Notes: a model not told the origin generated them from the letters alone. A DNA stretch of 9,249 nt from an uncultured Saprospiraceae bacterium (GCA_938033975.1 CALHKJ010000379.1:1-9249), one strand, 5' to 3'. Shown: positions 1 through 6,827, counted from the first letter of the stretch. Numbers and translations: made by a program.

Positions 1-920
1 CCTATAGGACTTGCAGACAAGCTATTATTTACTTGATCATGAGCAAACTCAATATCTCCAATAATATTGCAAACAATCGTAACCGCAATGAACTGTGTAT
101 AAGTTGCCGTACAGCCTTCCGAGTCAACAGCGGTGATGGTATATTCACCATTTTCAAAAATGCTTATCTGCTCTGTTGTTTCAGAAGTTGACCAAGAGTA
201 GGTAAATGGTGGCGTTCCGCCAAATACCTCTGCACTGAGAATATTCATCAAAGAATCCTGGAAAATAAAAACTTCGAAAAAATTACAGCCACTTGTATCC
301 GGTACAATATATTCTGCAAAAAATCCACAACCATTTGCGTCTGAAACAATAACAGAATAAGTACCTGGCGTTTGGACATCAACACTGCTTCCTCCTTGAC
401 CATCAGCCCACTGATAAGTGTATGGTTCTGTTCCGCCGGTAACGTTTGCAATTAGGAAATCAACAGAAGGATCGTATAGAAGCTCCACATTTAAACCAAG
501 ACAATCTCCACCGTTATTGAACAATATAGTATCAGCTGTAAAGCAACCTAAAGCATCTTGAACATAAACCAAATAAAGGCTATCTCCACTATTTTCAATA
601 CTTTCCGTTGTTTGACCATCACTCCAAGTATATTGATATGGAGGTGTTCCACCTGTTACATCTGTAAATATGGTCTGTCCTGCTGGACCAATAAAAATCT
701 CAGTTGAGAAATTTTCGCAACCAACTTCAGGTTCATTTGATGCAGCAATGATACATCCTTCAGCATCTGTAACTGTAACAGCATAACTTCCTGCTCCATT
801 GACAAAAGCCATGTCTTCGGTGGAGCCAGTTGACCATAAATAGCTGTAGGGTTCAGTTCCACCTGTAACTACAGCAGTCATAATTGAATCAAGGACCACA
901 ACTTCTAATTCGAGATCACA
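1..920 (-). repeat. Tandem 216-bp coding repeats, four complete plus one partial
   Basis: The protein repeats map to 720-920 (67 residues), 504-719, 288-503 and 72-287 (72 residues each), and 1-71 (partial). Unit-starting cysteines are C42, C109, C181, C253 and C325; unit-closing Gly-Cys pairs end at C97, C167, C239 and C311. After the first unit the period is exactly 72 residues. The nucleotide sequences have diverged well beyond the protein pattern, so the array is old rather than freshly amplified. Confidence 0.85.
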
Positions 921-1043
921 GGTCACCACTACTACTTCAAATTCCTCCTCATTGGTCACGGTTTCATCAATTGGCTCCATTTCACATGATACAATGAGGA
1001 CTAAACTCAAAAGTAACATCAATATTGATAGATTATTTTTCAT
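1..1043 (-). CDS. Surface lipoprotein with tandem SprB-type repeats (N-terminal part, runs off the window)
   Basis: Reading back from the ATG at 1043, the frame stays open for 347 codons to the left edge, so the C-terminus is missing. Residues 1-20 form a lipoprotein signal peptide with lipobox I-V-S-C20. An acidic stretch follows (E21, E23, D26, E27, then E32-E34), which resembles the acidic surface-export signals known for Bacteroidota lipoproteins; surface location is inferred. From residue 42 on, four complete repeats and the start of a fifth follow. Each has the pattern Cys, about 18 residues, GGT(E/P)P(Y/F)xY, Trp, (T/D)G-type turn, G-x-Y-x-(V/I)-x-V-x-D-x-x-GC, as in SprB repeats (Ig-like adhesin modules; SprB itself is a gliding adhesin). 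Conserved tryptophans are W70, W140, W212 and W284. The unseen C-terminus may hold more repeats or another domain. Adhesion or matrix binding is the likely role, but no specific function can be assigned. Confidence 0.85.
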   Translation of the reverse strand, partial: MKNNLSILMLLLSLVLIVSCEMEPIDETVTNEEEFEVVVVTCDLELEVVVLDSIMTAVVTGGTEPYSYLWSTGSTEDMAFVNGAGSYAVTVTDAEGCIIAASNEPEVGCENFSTEIFIGPAGQTIFTDVTGGTPPYQYTWSDGQTTESIENSGDSLYLVYVQDALGCFTADTILFNNGGDCLGLNVELLYDPSVDFLIANVTGGTEPYTYQWADGQGGSSVDVQTPGTYSVIVSDANGCGFFAEYIVPDTSGCNFFEVFIFQDSLMNILSAEVFGGTPPFTYSWSTSETTEQISIFENGEYTITAVDSEGCTATYTQFIAVTIVCNIIGDIEFAHDQVNNSLSASPI

Positions 1044-1130
1044 TTCTTTCTTTTATGTATTTTAAAATTAAGGCTTGCGAATGTTGTATGTAGAGATTAC
1101 ACGTGCTTTTGTAAGATGTGACAGCTTGGG

Positions 1131-1223
1131 AAATGAAAATTAAAATTTAAATGCCCTCCTACGTATACTACTCCGGCGGGCGGAGAAAGTCTGGAGTCTG
1201 GTATCTGGCAGTCTGGAGTCTTA
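1131..1223. repeat. Intergenic hexad array, GC-rich hairpin and heptad array
   Basis: This lies in the 239-base gap between the divergent lipoprotein (start 1043) and the DUF1304 gene (start 1283). Positions 1131-1154 are four in-phase hexads of the form AAATNN. Positions 1171-1185 form a GC-rich inverted repeat, CTCCG-GCGGG-CGGAG, standing out in AT-rich DNA. Positions 1188-1223 are five heptads, AGTCTGG, AGTCTGG, TATCTGG, AGTCTGG and AGTCTTA, in register apart from one extra base before the fourth. An in-frame ATG at 1151 reads through all this, but the peptide matches nothing expected of DUF1304. The rest of the gap shows no convincing promoter motif. The function of the repeats is unknown. 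Confidence 0.7.
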
Positions 1224-1282
1224 AACAATACAATTCATATCAATCTTTGAGGCATTTCTTATATCTTGCACAAAAGAAGATT

Positions 1283-1642
1283 ATGGAACTTGCGATCAAA
1301 ATTCTTATTGGACTTATTGCCTTTTTTCACCTCTACATCATGTACTTTGAAATGTTTGCATGGGAAACGAAAGGGCGTAAAGTATTCAGGAGTTTTCCGA
1401 AAGAGCTCTTTTCTCAGACGAAAGTGATGGCTGCAAATCAAGGCTTGTACAATGGCTTTTTGGCAGCAGGCTTGATTTGGACCTTTTTTATTTCAGATGC
1501 TCTGTGGTACAAAAATGTAGCATTGTTTTTTTTAGCCTGTGTTAGTGTTGCTGGAATTTATGGAGCTTTGACAGCAGATAAAAAGATATTTTTCGTCCAA
1601 GCGCTGCCTGCAATAATTACTTTAGTTTTATTGATTCTATAG
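1283..1642 (+). CDS. DUF1304 family small integral membrane protein
   Basis: The protein has 119 residues, the usual length for DUF1304 (about 115-125). Recognisable family features are H16 and E23 in the first membrane segment with M24-F25-x-W27 after them, then T46-K47, and the strongly conserved stretch A51-N52-Q53-G54-L55-Y56-N57-G58-F59. Four hydrophobic segments are visible, at roughly residues 4-26, 55-73, 78-95 and 99-118, so it is a compact four-helix inner-membrane protein. The biochemical role of the family is not established. The start at 1283 was chosen over an in-frame ATG at 1151 because the longer version would add 44 residues encoded by short-period repeats. The next gene begins 19 bases downstream on the same strand, so co-transcription is likely. 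Confidence 0.88.
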   Translation: MELAIKILIGLIAFFHLYIMYFEMFAWETKGRKVFRSFPKELFSQTKVMAANQGLYNGFLAAGLIWTFFISDALWYKNVALFFLACVSVAGIYGALTADKKIFFVQALPAIITLVLLIL

Positions 1643-1661
1643 AAAAAGTAAAACTGAAAAA

Positions 1662-2153
1662 ATGAGAAAAACCCTAGTCACATTCTTAGCCTTGGTTTTG
1701 TTTTCTTGCAACACGGACAACAAAAAAACAAGTAGCGAATCTAAAAGTCAGGGAACTGAAATTAATACCAACGCAAGTATGGTATTTGGCACGCATCATG
1801 GACTGGCAGAAGCTGCTTCAAAACAAATTTGGAAAGAAATTCTTTTAGGAGATTATATCCAAGACGATATTAAAATGTATGATCTCGGCAAACAAGCTTC
1901 AAAAGATAGCACTACTCAACCTTATCAAATTATGAGCTATGGCTACCAAGTTAAAGGTGATAAAGAGATTTTTAGAATCAGCTTAAGAGCTGACTTAAAA
2001 GATAATCAAATGTTTTTCCAACTCAATGAAGAACAGTATTATAGTTGTCGAGTAGAAGATTTTATCTCCGATGACTTTGCCATAGTGATGAAGACAGCTG
2101 TTGGTAAATTACTTGCAGAATTCATGAAACGAAAAATGGAGGAATTGGAATAA
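1662..2153 (+). CDS. Small lipoprotein of unknown function
   Basis: The protein has 163 residues. Residues 1-16 are a lipoprotein signal peptide with lipobox L13-F14-S15-C16, followed by a polar Lys/Ser/Thr-rich linker to about residue 38. The remaining region is a mixed alpha/beta globular domain of about 120 residues with no motif that I recognise; it ends in a charged helix (EFMKRKMEELE). Asp26-type surface signals are not evident, since the residues after Cys16 are N-T-D-N-K-K, so periplasmic-facing anchoring is as likely as surface exposure. It lies 19 bases after the DUF1304 gene and probably shares its transcript. Its stop codon directly abuts the stop of the convergent gene at 2154 within a palindrome. 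I cannot assign a function. Confidence 0.8.
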   Translation: MRKTLVTFLALVLFSCNTDNKKTSSESKSQGTEINTNASMVFGTHHGLAEAASKQIWKEILLGDYIQDDIKMYDLGKQASKDSTTQPYQIMSYGYQVKGDKEIFRISLRADLKDNQMFFQLNEEQYYSCRVEDFISDDFAIVMKTAVGKLLAEFMKRKMEELE

Positions 2154-2162
2154 TTATTCCAA
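2145..2162. terminator. 18-bp perfect palindrome over abutting convergent stop codons; possible bidirectional terminator
   Basis: TTGGAATAATTATTCCAA is its own reverse complement, with its centre between 2153 and 2154. The plus-strand lipoprotein stop TAA is 2151-2153 and the minus-strand stop is 2154-2156, with no base between them. As RNA it can form a 7-bp stem with an AATT loop on either strand. No strong U-tract follows on either side, so terminator activity is only a possibility. Confidence 0.45.
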
Positions 2163-3107
2163 CCTAAATTTAACAGGCAAAGTATAAAGTACTTTTACGT
2201 TTTCTCCATCTTGTTTGCCAGGCACCCATCGAGGCATTTTCACTAACACTCTGGTAACTTCAGTTCTGATATCACCGCAAATCCCTCTAACAATTTCGAT
2301 ATTTGTAACTCTACCTTCCGCATCAACTACAAATTGTGCAATGGCAGTTCCTTCTACATCATTTTCTCTGGCAGATGCAGGGTATTTAAGATTGGAATAA
2401 ATAAACTTAAGCATATTCATCTCAGCGCAAGCCTTTTTATCAATATAGTTGTCTAGCTCTGGACAGCCCTCTCCAAAGAGTGGCATTTGTCCATCCAACA
2501 TAGGATCTTTATTATATTTATCCCATTTCTGAGGGAGCAAAACTTGCGTGTCTATAATACTATCTTTTTCATATGTACCATAGGCAATAAGTTTGTTTGT
2601 TTCTTTGTCATATATCTTATACTCGCCATTCTTTTTACCATTTTGGTAGGTTGTTGCTTCAGATTTTATGCCTTCTTTATATTTAGTCCAAATCCCATCT
2701 TTTTCTCCATTAAGCCAATTTCCATCTGATGTCAATTTTTTGGTTTTATGATGATAATTATTTTCAGGACCTTCCTTTTTACCATTTACGAAAGTGACAG
2801 AATTGGTCAATACTCCAAAATCACTCCAAGTCTTTTGCTCACCATCTTGGATCTCAAATTTTTGATCCTTATATTCTTTATATGCTATTAATGTTTGTGA
2901 GTCAGGATAAAATTCCCTAGCTATATATTTGCCATCCGCTCTTTGAGTTAATAGTGTCGTGAAATCACTGTAAATTTTCTGCTCATTTTCTGCTACAAAT
3001 TCATCATATTTCTTTTCATAAGAATTGAAACCATCACCAACAGCGGTCATCAGCGATTTACAGCCGGTGAATAAAATTAGGACGCCGAAAATCAATATAT
3101 TTTTCAT
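2154..3107 (-). CDS. Lipid-anchored protein with MORN-like repeats and TonB C-terminal domain
   Basis: The protein has 317 residues from the ATG at 3107; an upstream in-frame TTG at 3119 would add four residues before the signal peptide and is less likely. Lipobox L-F-T-G-C16 marks a lipoprotein. The middle region, roughly residues 55-185, contains beta-hairpin repeats of the YwqK/MORN-like type (motifs such as NGKKEG, NGEKDGIW, NGKKNGEYKIYD). Residues 235-317 match the TonB C-terminal domain: KYP near the start, G-T-A-x-x-Q-F-V-V-D-x-x-G, then P-R-W-x-P-G-K-Q-x-G and a closing L-P-V-K-F strand. It has no N-terminal transmembrane helix or Pro-rich spacer, so it should not work as a classical ExbB/D-driven TonB; an envelope binding or scaffold role is more plausible. 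Two Cys precede the domain and one is inside it (GICGD). Confidence 0.85.
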   Translation of the reverse strand: MKNILIFGVLILFTGCKSLMTAVGDGFNSYEKKYDEFVAENEQKIYSDFTTLLTQRADGKYIAREFYPDSQTLIAYKEYKDQKFEIQDGEQKTWSDFGVLTNSVTFVNGKKEGPENNYHHKTKKLTSDGNWLNGEKDGIWTKYKEGIKSEATTYQNGKKNGEYKIYDKETNKLIAYGTYEKDSIIDTQVLLPQKWDKYNKDPMLDGQMPLFGEGCPELDNYIDKKACAEMNMLKFIYSNLKYPASARENDVEGTAIAQFVVDAEGRVTNIEIVRGICGDIRTEVTRVLVKMPRWVPGKQDGENVKVLYTLPVKFRLE

Positions 3108-3149
3108 GGATTTTATCAATTTATTATACTCAACAATTCATTGACACCA

Positions 3150-3172
3150 ATGGATAATTCTATTGGTAATTC
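3150..3172. repeat. Imperfect 11-bp direct repeat in the divergent intergenic region
   Basis: ATGGATAATTC at 3150-3160 is followed one base later by ATTGGTAATTC at 3162-3172 (9 of 11 identical, 12-bp spacing). An overlapping inverted repeat, ACCAAT at 3146-3151 and ATTGGT at 3162-3167, encloses a 10-base loop. The site lies 39-65 bases upstream of the minus-strand lipoprotein start at 3107, in the 220-base gap shared with metG. It could be an operator, but chance in AT-rich DNA is not excluded. The remainder of the gap is featureless AT-rich sequence. Confidence 0.3.
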
Positions 3173-3299
3173 AGTCGACAAAATAAGCAATACTGATGAT
3201 AGAACACAATTATCAAGATTAGAACTATTATATGTTAATACAAAGTTCTGAGAATGGAATAAAAACATAGAAAAAAGTAATATATAAGATATATTAATT

Positions 3300-3307
3300 T
3301 AATTTTG
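3300..3307 (+). promoter_or_regulatory. Candidate Bacteroidota -7 promoter element for metG
   Basis: TAATTTTG matches the Bacteroidota -7 consensus TAnnTTTG exactly. It lies 20 bases before the metG ATG at 3328, which would give a leader of roughly 15 bases. No TTG is found at the expected upstream spacing, so the evidence is only half of a promoter. Confidence 0.3.
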
Positions 3308-3327
3308 TCTTGCAAGCAAACGACTAC

Positions 3328-5454
3328 ATGATAAACGCGAAACGAATTTTGGTAACCTCCGCATTACCCTATGCCAACGGTCCACTCCATATAGGGCATT
3401 TGGCAGGCGCATACCTCTCCGCAGACATCTATGTTCGTTTCCAAAGAATGATGGGAAAAGATATCGCATTTATATGCGGTTCTGATGAAAACGGTGCTGC
3501 AATTACCATCAAAGCAATCAAAGGAAATACAACTCCCCAAAAGATTGTTGACCAGTATCATGAAGAGTTTAAAGTAGCCTTTAAAGGAATTGGTATTTCT
3601 TTTGATTATTACCACCGAACTTCAGACCCTCTTCATCATGAGACCTCTCAAGAATTCTTCAGAAAATTATATGCTGACGGAAAATTTGAGGAAAGAACAA
3701 CAGAACAATACTACGATGCCAAAGCTGAGCAGTTTCTTGCTGATCGGTATATAAAAGGCACATGCCCAAAATGTGACTATGATAGTGCCTATGGCGATCA
3801 GTGTGAAAACTGTGGCTCTACCCTAAGTCCAACCGACCTAATAAACCCGATTAGTACCCTAACAGGTGAAACACCAGTCAGAAAAAAAACCACCCATTGG
3901 TATTTGCCCTTGAATGAAGATGAAGAATGGTTGAGAGATTGGATAGAGAATGGCGTTCTTGATGGACAGCAACACCATCTTCCAAAGAGTTGGAAAAATC
4001 ATGTCATTGGACAATGCAAATCATGGCTTGATGGTGGCTTGCAACCAAGAGCGATGACAAGAGACCTTGATTGGGGAGTTGATGTGCCACAAGAAATAGA
4101 TGGCTCTGAAGGGAAGAAGTTATATGTTTGGATGGATGCACCCATCGGATATATTTCAGCAACAAAAGCTTGGGCCAAAGAAAACGGTAAAGATTGGAGA
4201 GATTACTGGCAAGACGAAGAAACAGCATTATTACATTTTATTGGTAAAGACAACATAGTCTTTCACTGCATTATATTTCCATCCATCCTAAAAGCTCACG
4301 GCGATTACATATTGCCTACCAATGTGCCAGCCAACCAATTTATGAATTTGGAAGGTGATAAGATTTCAACATCTCGAAATTGGGCCATTTGGGTCAATGA
4401 TTATTTAAAAGATCTTCCGGGGAGGGAAGATGAACTACGATACTTTATGATCAAAACAATGCCAGAGCAAAAGGATTCTGAATTCACTTGGAGTGGATAC
4501 CAGGATGCAATCAACAACGAATTGGTAAATAATCTCGCCAATTATGTCAACCGTGTTGTTGTTCTTACCAACAAATACTATGAGGGAGTTGTACCTCAAT
4601 TTGATGAAAATCAAGAAATCTTTGGACCTATAGGTGAAGATGAATTTGCATTTCACGATAGTGAATTACTTCGTCTTTATGATGATCTAAATGATGTTGC
4701 AGATTCAATACGAGCTTATGAATTCAGAGCTGCATTGACTAAGTTAATGGACATCAGCACCAAAGGAAATCAAATTCTTCAATTTAATGAGCCTTGGAAA
4801 ACCATTAAGGACGATGAAGAGAAGGTCAAAGCTGTCATGAATTTATCACTTCAATATGTTGCTGCCATTGCTTGTGCAACACATCCTTTTCTTCCAACAG
4901 CAAGTGAGAAACTGTGTCAACTTCTTAATTTACCTTTAATAGCAGAGGATGGTGATTTTGTTACTATGATGGATAAGCTTGCCATGGGAGAGCATCTTAT
5001 TGAGGCCGGTCATAAAATAAATAGTGCATCACATCTTTTTTCAAGAATTGATGACGAAACCATAGCAACGCAAAAGGCTAAATTGGTACCTGCTGTACAA
5101 GAAGTAGAAAACGAATCACCCATCAAGGAAAATATAATCTTCGACGATTTCGTAAAGATTGATTTTAGAACTGCCAAAGTAGTAGAAGCAGAAAAGGTAC
5201 CTAAAGCTGACAAACTTCTGAAACTGAAACTGGATTTGGGTTTTGAACAAAGAACAGTTGTATCTGGGATAGCTGAGCATTATTCTCCTGAAGAAGTTGT
5301 GGGTAGAGAAGTTACGCTTGTCGCAAATCTAGCTCCCAGAAAAATAAGAGGAGTCGAATCACAAGGTATGATTCTGATGGCAGAAAGTAGCAATGGTAAG
5401 CTTAGCTTTGTCGCTCCAGATAAAGGTTGGGACAGTGGAATGATTGTCAGATAG
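3328..5454 (+). CDS. metG: Methionyl-tRNA synthetase with C-terminal EMAP-type tRNA-binding domain
   Basis: This cytoplasmic enzyme charges tRNA-Met (initiator and elongator) with methionine using ATP. The protein has 708 residues. The class I signature HIGH is at residues 21-24. The connecting insert carries a zinc knuckle of four cysteines, C146, C149, C159 and C162. The second class I motif is a KMSKS variant, K345-I-S-T-S349, followed by R350. An alpha-helical anticodon-binding domain follows to about residue 560, then a linker. Residues 603-708 form an EMAP/Trbp111-like OB-fold that binds tRNA and supports dimerisation. The ATG at 3328 was chosen because conserved sequence begins at once (KRILVTSALPYANGP) and a candidate promoter lies just upstream; a TTG at 3310 is the alternative. 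Domains look complete. It stands between a divergent gene and a 112-base gap, so it is probably its own transcription unit. Confidence 0.97.
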   Translation: MINAKRILVTSALPYANGPLHIGHLAGAYLSADIYVRFQRMMGKDIAFICGSDENGAAITIKAIKGNTTPQKIVDQYHEEFKVAFKGIGISFDYYHRTSDPLHHETSQEFFRKLYADGKFEERTTEQYYDAKAEQFLADRYIKGTCPKCDYDSAYGDQCENCGSTLSPTDLINPISTLTGETPVRKKTTHWYLPLNEDEEWLRDWIENGVLDGQQHHLPKSWKNHVIGQCKSWLDGGLQPRAMTRDLDWGVDVPQEIDGSEGKKLYVWMDAPIGYISATKAWAKENGKDWRDYWQDEETALLHFIGKDNIVFHCIIFPSILKAHGDYILPTNVPANQFMNLEGDKISTSRNWAIWVNDYLKDLPGREDELRYFMIKTMPEQKDSEFTWSGYQDAINNELVNNLANYVNRVVVLTNKYYEGVVPQFDENQEIFGPIGEDEFAFHDSELLRLYDDLNDVADSIRAYEFRAALTKLMDISTKGNQILQFNEPWKTIKDDEEKVKAVMNLSLQYVAAIACATHPFLPTASEKLCQLLNLPLIAEDGDFVTMMDKLAMGEHLIEAGHKINSASHLFSRIDDETIATQKAKLVPAVQEVENESPIKENIIFDDFVKIDFRTAKVVEAEKVPKADKLLKLKLDLGFEQRTVVSGIAEHYSPEEVVGREVTLVANLAPRKIRGVESQGMILMAESSNGKLSFVAPDKGWDSGMIVR

Positions 5455-5481
5455 ATTTTCCCTTTTTATTAGTTTAATGCA

Positions 5482-5497
5482 TGAGTAAATATACTCA
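5482..5497. repeat. Small inverted repeat downstream of metG
   Basis: TGAGTA at 5482-5487 and TACTCA at 5492-5497 form a 6-bp stem with an AATA loop, 28 bases after the metG stop. No U-tract follows, so it is a weak terminator candidate at best. Confidence 0.3.
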
Positions 5498-5502
5498 CAG
5501 AT

Positions 5503-5532
5503 AATCTATGCCCGTTATCTACCATAGATTTG
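5503..5532 (+). promoter_or_regulatory. Perfect 8-bp inverted repeat overlapping a candidate -7 element upstream of the Lnb-family gene
   Basis: AATCTATG at 5503-5510 and CATAGATT at 5523-5530 are perfect reverse complements around a 12-base spacer. The right arm overlaps TAGATTTG at 5525-5532, an exact match to the Bacteroidota TAnnTTTG element, 34 bases before the ATG at 5567. This could be an operator over a promoter or a hairpin ending the metG transcript. No TTG is present at the expected -33 spacing. Confidence 0.35.
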
Positions 5533-5566
5533 TCTATTGAATCTCTTTTATTACTTTTAGGCTAGT

Positions 5567-6799
5567 ATGAAATTTAGAGTATTTACTTTTCTCATCATTT
5601 TTTTGAGCCTTTCGGCAAATGTGTATACGCAGAAGAAGCTTTCTGACAACGCAAGCATTTCAATATTAACCTGTGGCCCAGGTAAAAATGTATCTGATAT
5701 CTACGGACATACAGCGATCAGAATTAAAGATCTTTCTCAAAACTTGGATGTAGTATTTCACTATGGTCTTTATAATTTCCAAACACCAGGTTTTGTTATG
5801 AAATTCCTTCGTGGAAAACTGCTCTATAGTATGGGAGGTCAAAAAATGGAAAATTTCATCAATAGCTATACCAGACAAGAAAGAACAGTTTACGAGCAAG
5901 TTTTAAATTTAGATAACAGCCAACAACAAGTTTTTTATGATGCCTTGATTGAAAATTACCAACCTGAAAATCGGGAATATCTCTACGATTTCTTTTTTGA
6001 TAATTGTGCTACAATCATAGGAGATAGAATTGATACAAAAATTGGAACAATACAATATCCCACCAATCGAGAAGCTAAGACTTTTCGAAATATGTTGGAT
6101 GAACATCAAATGAATATGCCTTGGGCAGACTTTGGCATTGATCTGATTATAGGGAGTATTGCAGATGATACGACCACCGTAAATGAGCAACTATTTCTTC
6201 CATTGTATGTCCATGATATACTTAAAGAGTCGTTCATTGAGGGAAAGCCTCTTGTTACAGATGAGAAGCTACTTGTTGACTTCATTGCTGAAAGTAAAAA
6301 ACCATATACCGGATTCTTTACTCCATTCAATCTATTTATGGTTTTGCTAATCTTAGAAATGTTCTTATTAGGAAGCTATTTTTCCAATTGGAAAAGAGGA
6401 TTGAAAGCAATCAACATCTATGATCATATTTGGTACCTACTACTTGGCATTGGTAGTTTGATTTTACTATTTATGTGGTATGGCACTGATCATATTTCAA
6501 CCAAAGACAACTGGAATCTGTTTTGGATGAATCCGATTTATCTGATCTTGACCTTTGCATTAAGTAAAAGCAGTTGGTCATTTCTTAGATTGGTTTTGCT
6601 TGCTGCCCTACTCTTCAACCTCGCCACATTGGTGAAATTTCCAGGTCAGTTTCAAGAGATTCATACCGCATCATATTTATTGGTCATGATTACTACCTTG
6701 AAGCTTGTTAGGCATTTTTTGGTTGGGAGAGAAATTCATGGAAATGAAAATGAAAATCATAATGAAAATGAAAATGAAAATGTTGGGCTTGGTTTCTGA
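5567..6799 (+). CDS. lnb: DUF4105/Lnb-family protein, probable lipoprotein N-acyltransferase
   Basis: The protein has 410 residues. A signal peptide or anchor (residues 1-21, after which comes QKKLSDNA) leads into an envelope domain of about 250 residues typical of DUF4105. Its family hallmarks are S32-I-L-T-C-G-P-G39, Y46-G47-H48-T49-A50-I-R, and Y-D-F-F-F-D-N-C147-A-T. H48 and C147 are the likely catalytic His-Cys pair of a papain/NlpC-like acyl-transfer fold (inferred from conservation). Five hydrophobic helices follow from about residue 250 to 385, matching the five-helix module of Lnb. Lnb proteins of Bacteroides add the N-terminal acyl chain to outer-membrane lipoproteins, in place of Lnt. 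Several DUF4105 paralogues can occur in one genome, so the exact activity is not certain. The C-terminus is odd: an Asn-Glu-rich tail (NENENHNENENENV) encoded by a hexanucleotide array, with the stop inside a heptad array. It lies among many lipoproteins, its presumed substrates. Confidence 0.8.
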   Translation: MKFRVFTFLIIFLSLSANVYTQKKLSDNASISILTCGPGKNVSDIYGHTAIRIKDLSQNLDVVFHYGLYNFQTPGFVMKFLRGKLLYSMGGQKMENFINSYTRQERTVYEQVLNLDNSQQQVFYDALIENYQPENREYLYDFFFDNCATIIGDRIDTKIGTIQYPTNREAKTFRNMLDEHQMNMPWADFGIDLIIGSIADDTTTVNEQLFLPLYVHDILKESFIEGKPLVTDEKLLVDFIAESKKPYTGFFTPFNLFMVLLILEMFLLGSYFSNWKRGLKAINIYDHIWYLLLGIGSLILLFMWYGTDHISTKDNWNLFWMNPIYLILTFALSKSSWSFLRLVLLAALLFNLATLVKFPGQFQEIHTASYLLVMITTLKLVRHFLVGREIHGNENENHNENENENVGLGF

Positions 6800-6827
6800 C
6801 GTTTGACAACAGGCATTTGACTTTTGA
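6741..6827 (+). repeat. Hexad array overlapping the end of the Lnb-family gene, followed by a heptad array
   Basis: Positions 6741-6782 are seven in-phase hexads: GAAATG, AAAATG, AAAATC, ATAATG, then three AAAATG. They lie in the coding frame and give the Asn-Glu tail. Positions 6793-6827 are five in-register heptads: TTTCTGA, CGTTTGA, CAACAGG (degenerate), CATTTGA, CTTTTGA. The TGA of the first heptad (6797-6799) is the stop codon of the gene. The order hexad then heptad matches 1131-1223. Confidence 0.75.

Noticed and set aside
248..862. Minus-strand open frames of 67-68 codons at 248-451 and 656-862
   Set aside because: They overlap the repeat lipoprotein in another frame of the same strand and arise from its repetitive codons; the lipoprotein frame has signal peptide, lipobox and a consistent domain pattern.
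1151..1282. N-terminal extension of the DUF1304 protein from an ATG at 1151
   Set aside because: The 44 added residues are encoded by the GC-rich hairpin and heptad repeats, are unlike DUF1304, and the family's normal length fits a start at 1283.
2487..2729. Hydrophobic plus-strand frame of 80 codons
   Set aside because: It is antisense to the TonB-C lipoprotein, and the Phe/Ile-rich content reflects the complement of Lys/Asn-rich codons.
3310..3327. TTG start at 3310 for MetRS
   Set aside because: The six extra residues are unlike the family, and the ATG at 3328 is close to the conserved N-terminus; the candidate promoter would leave almost no leader for the TTG.
3108..3327. Small RNA or riboswitch upstream of metG
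   Set aside because: No conserved riboswitch or T-box elements were seen, and the region is AT-rich with only short repeats.
5482..5497. Strong intrinsic terminator after metG
   Set aside because: The stem is only 6 bp and AT-rich with no U-tract, so it is listed only as a weak inverted repeat.
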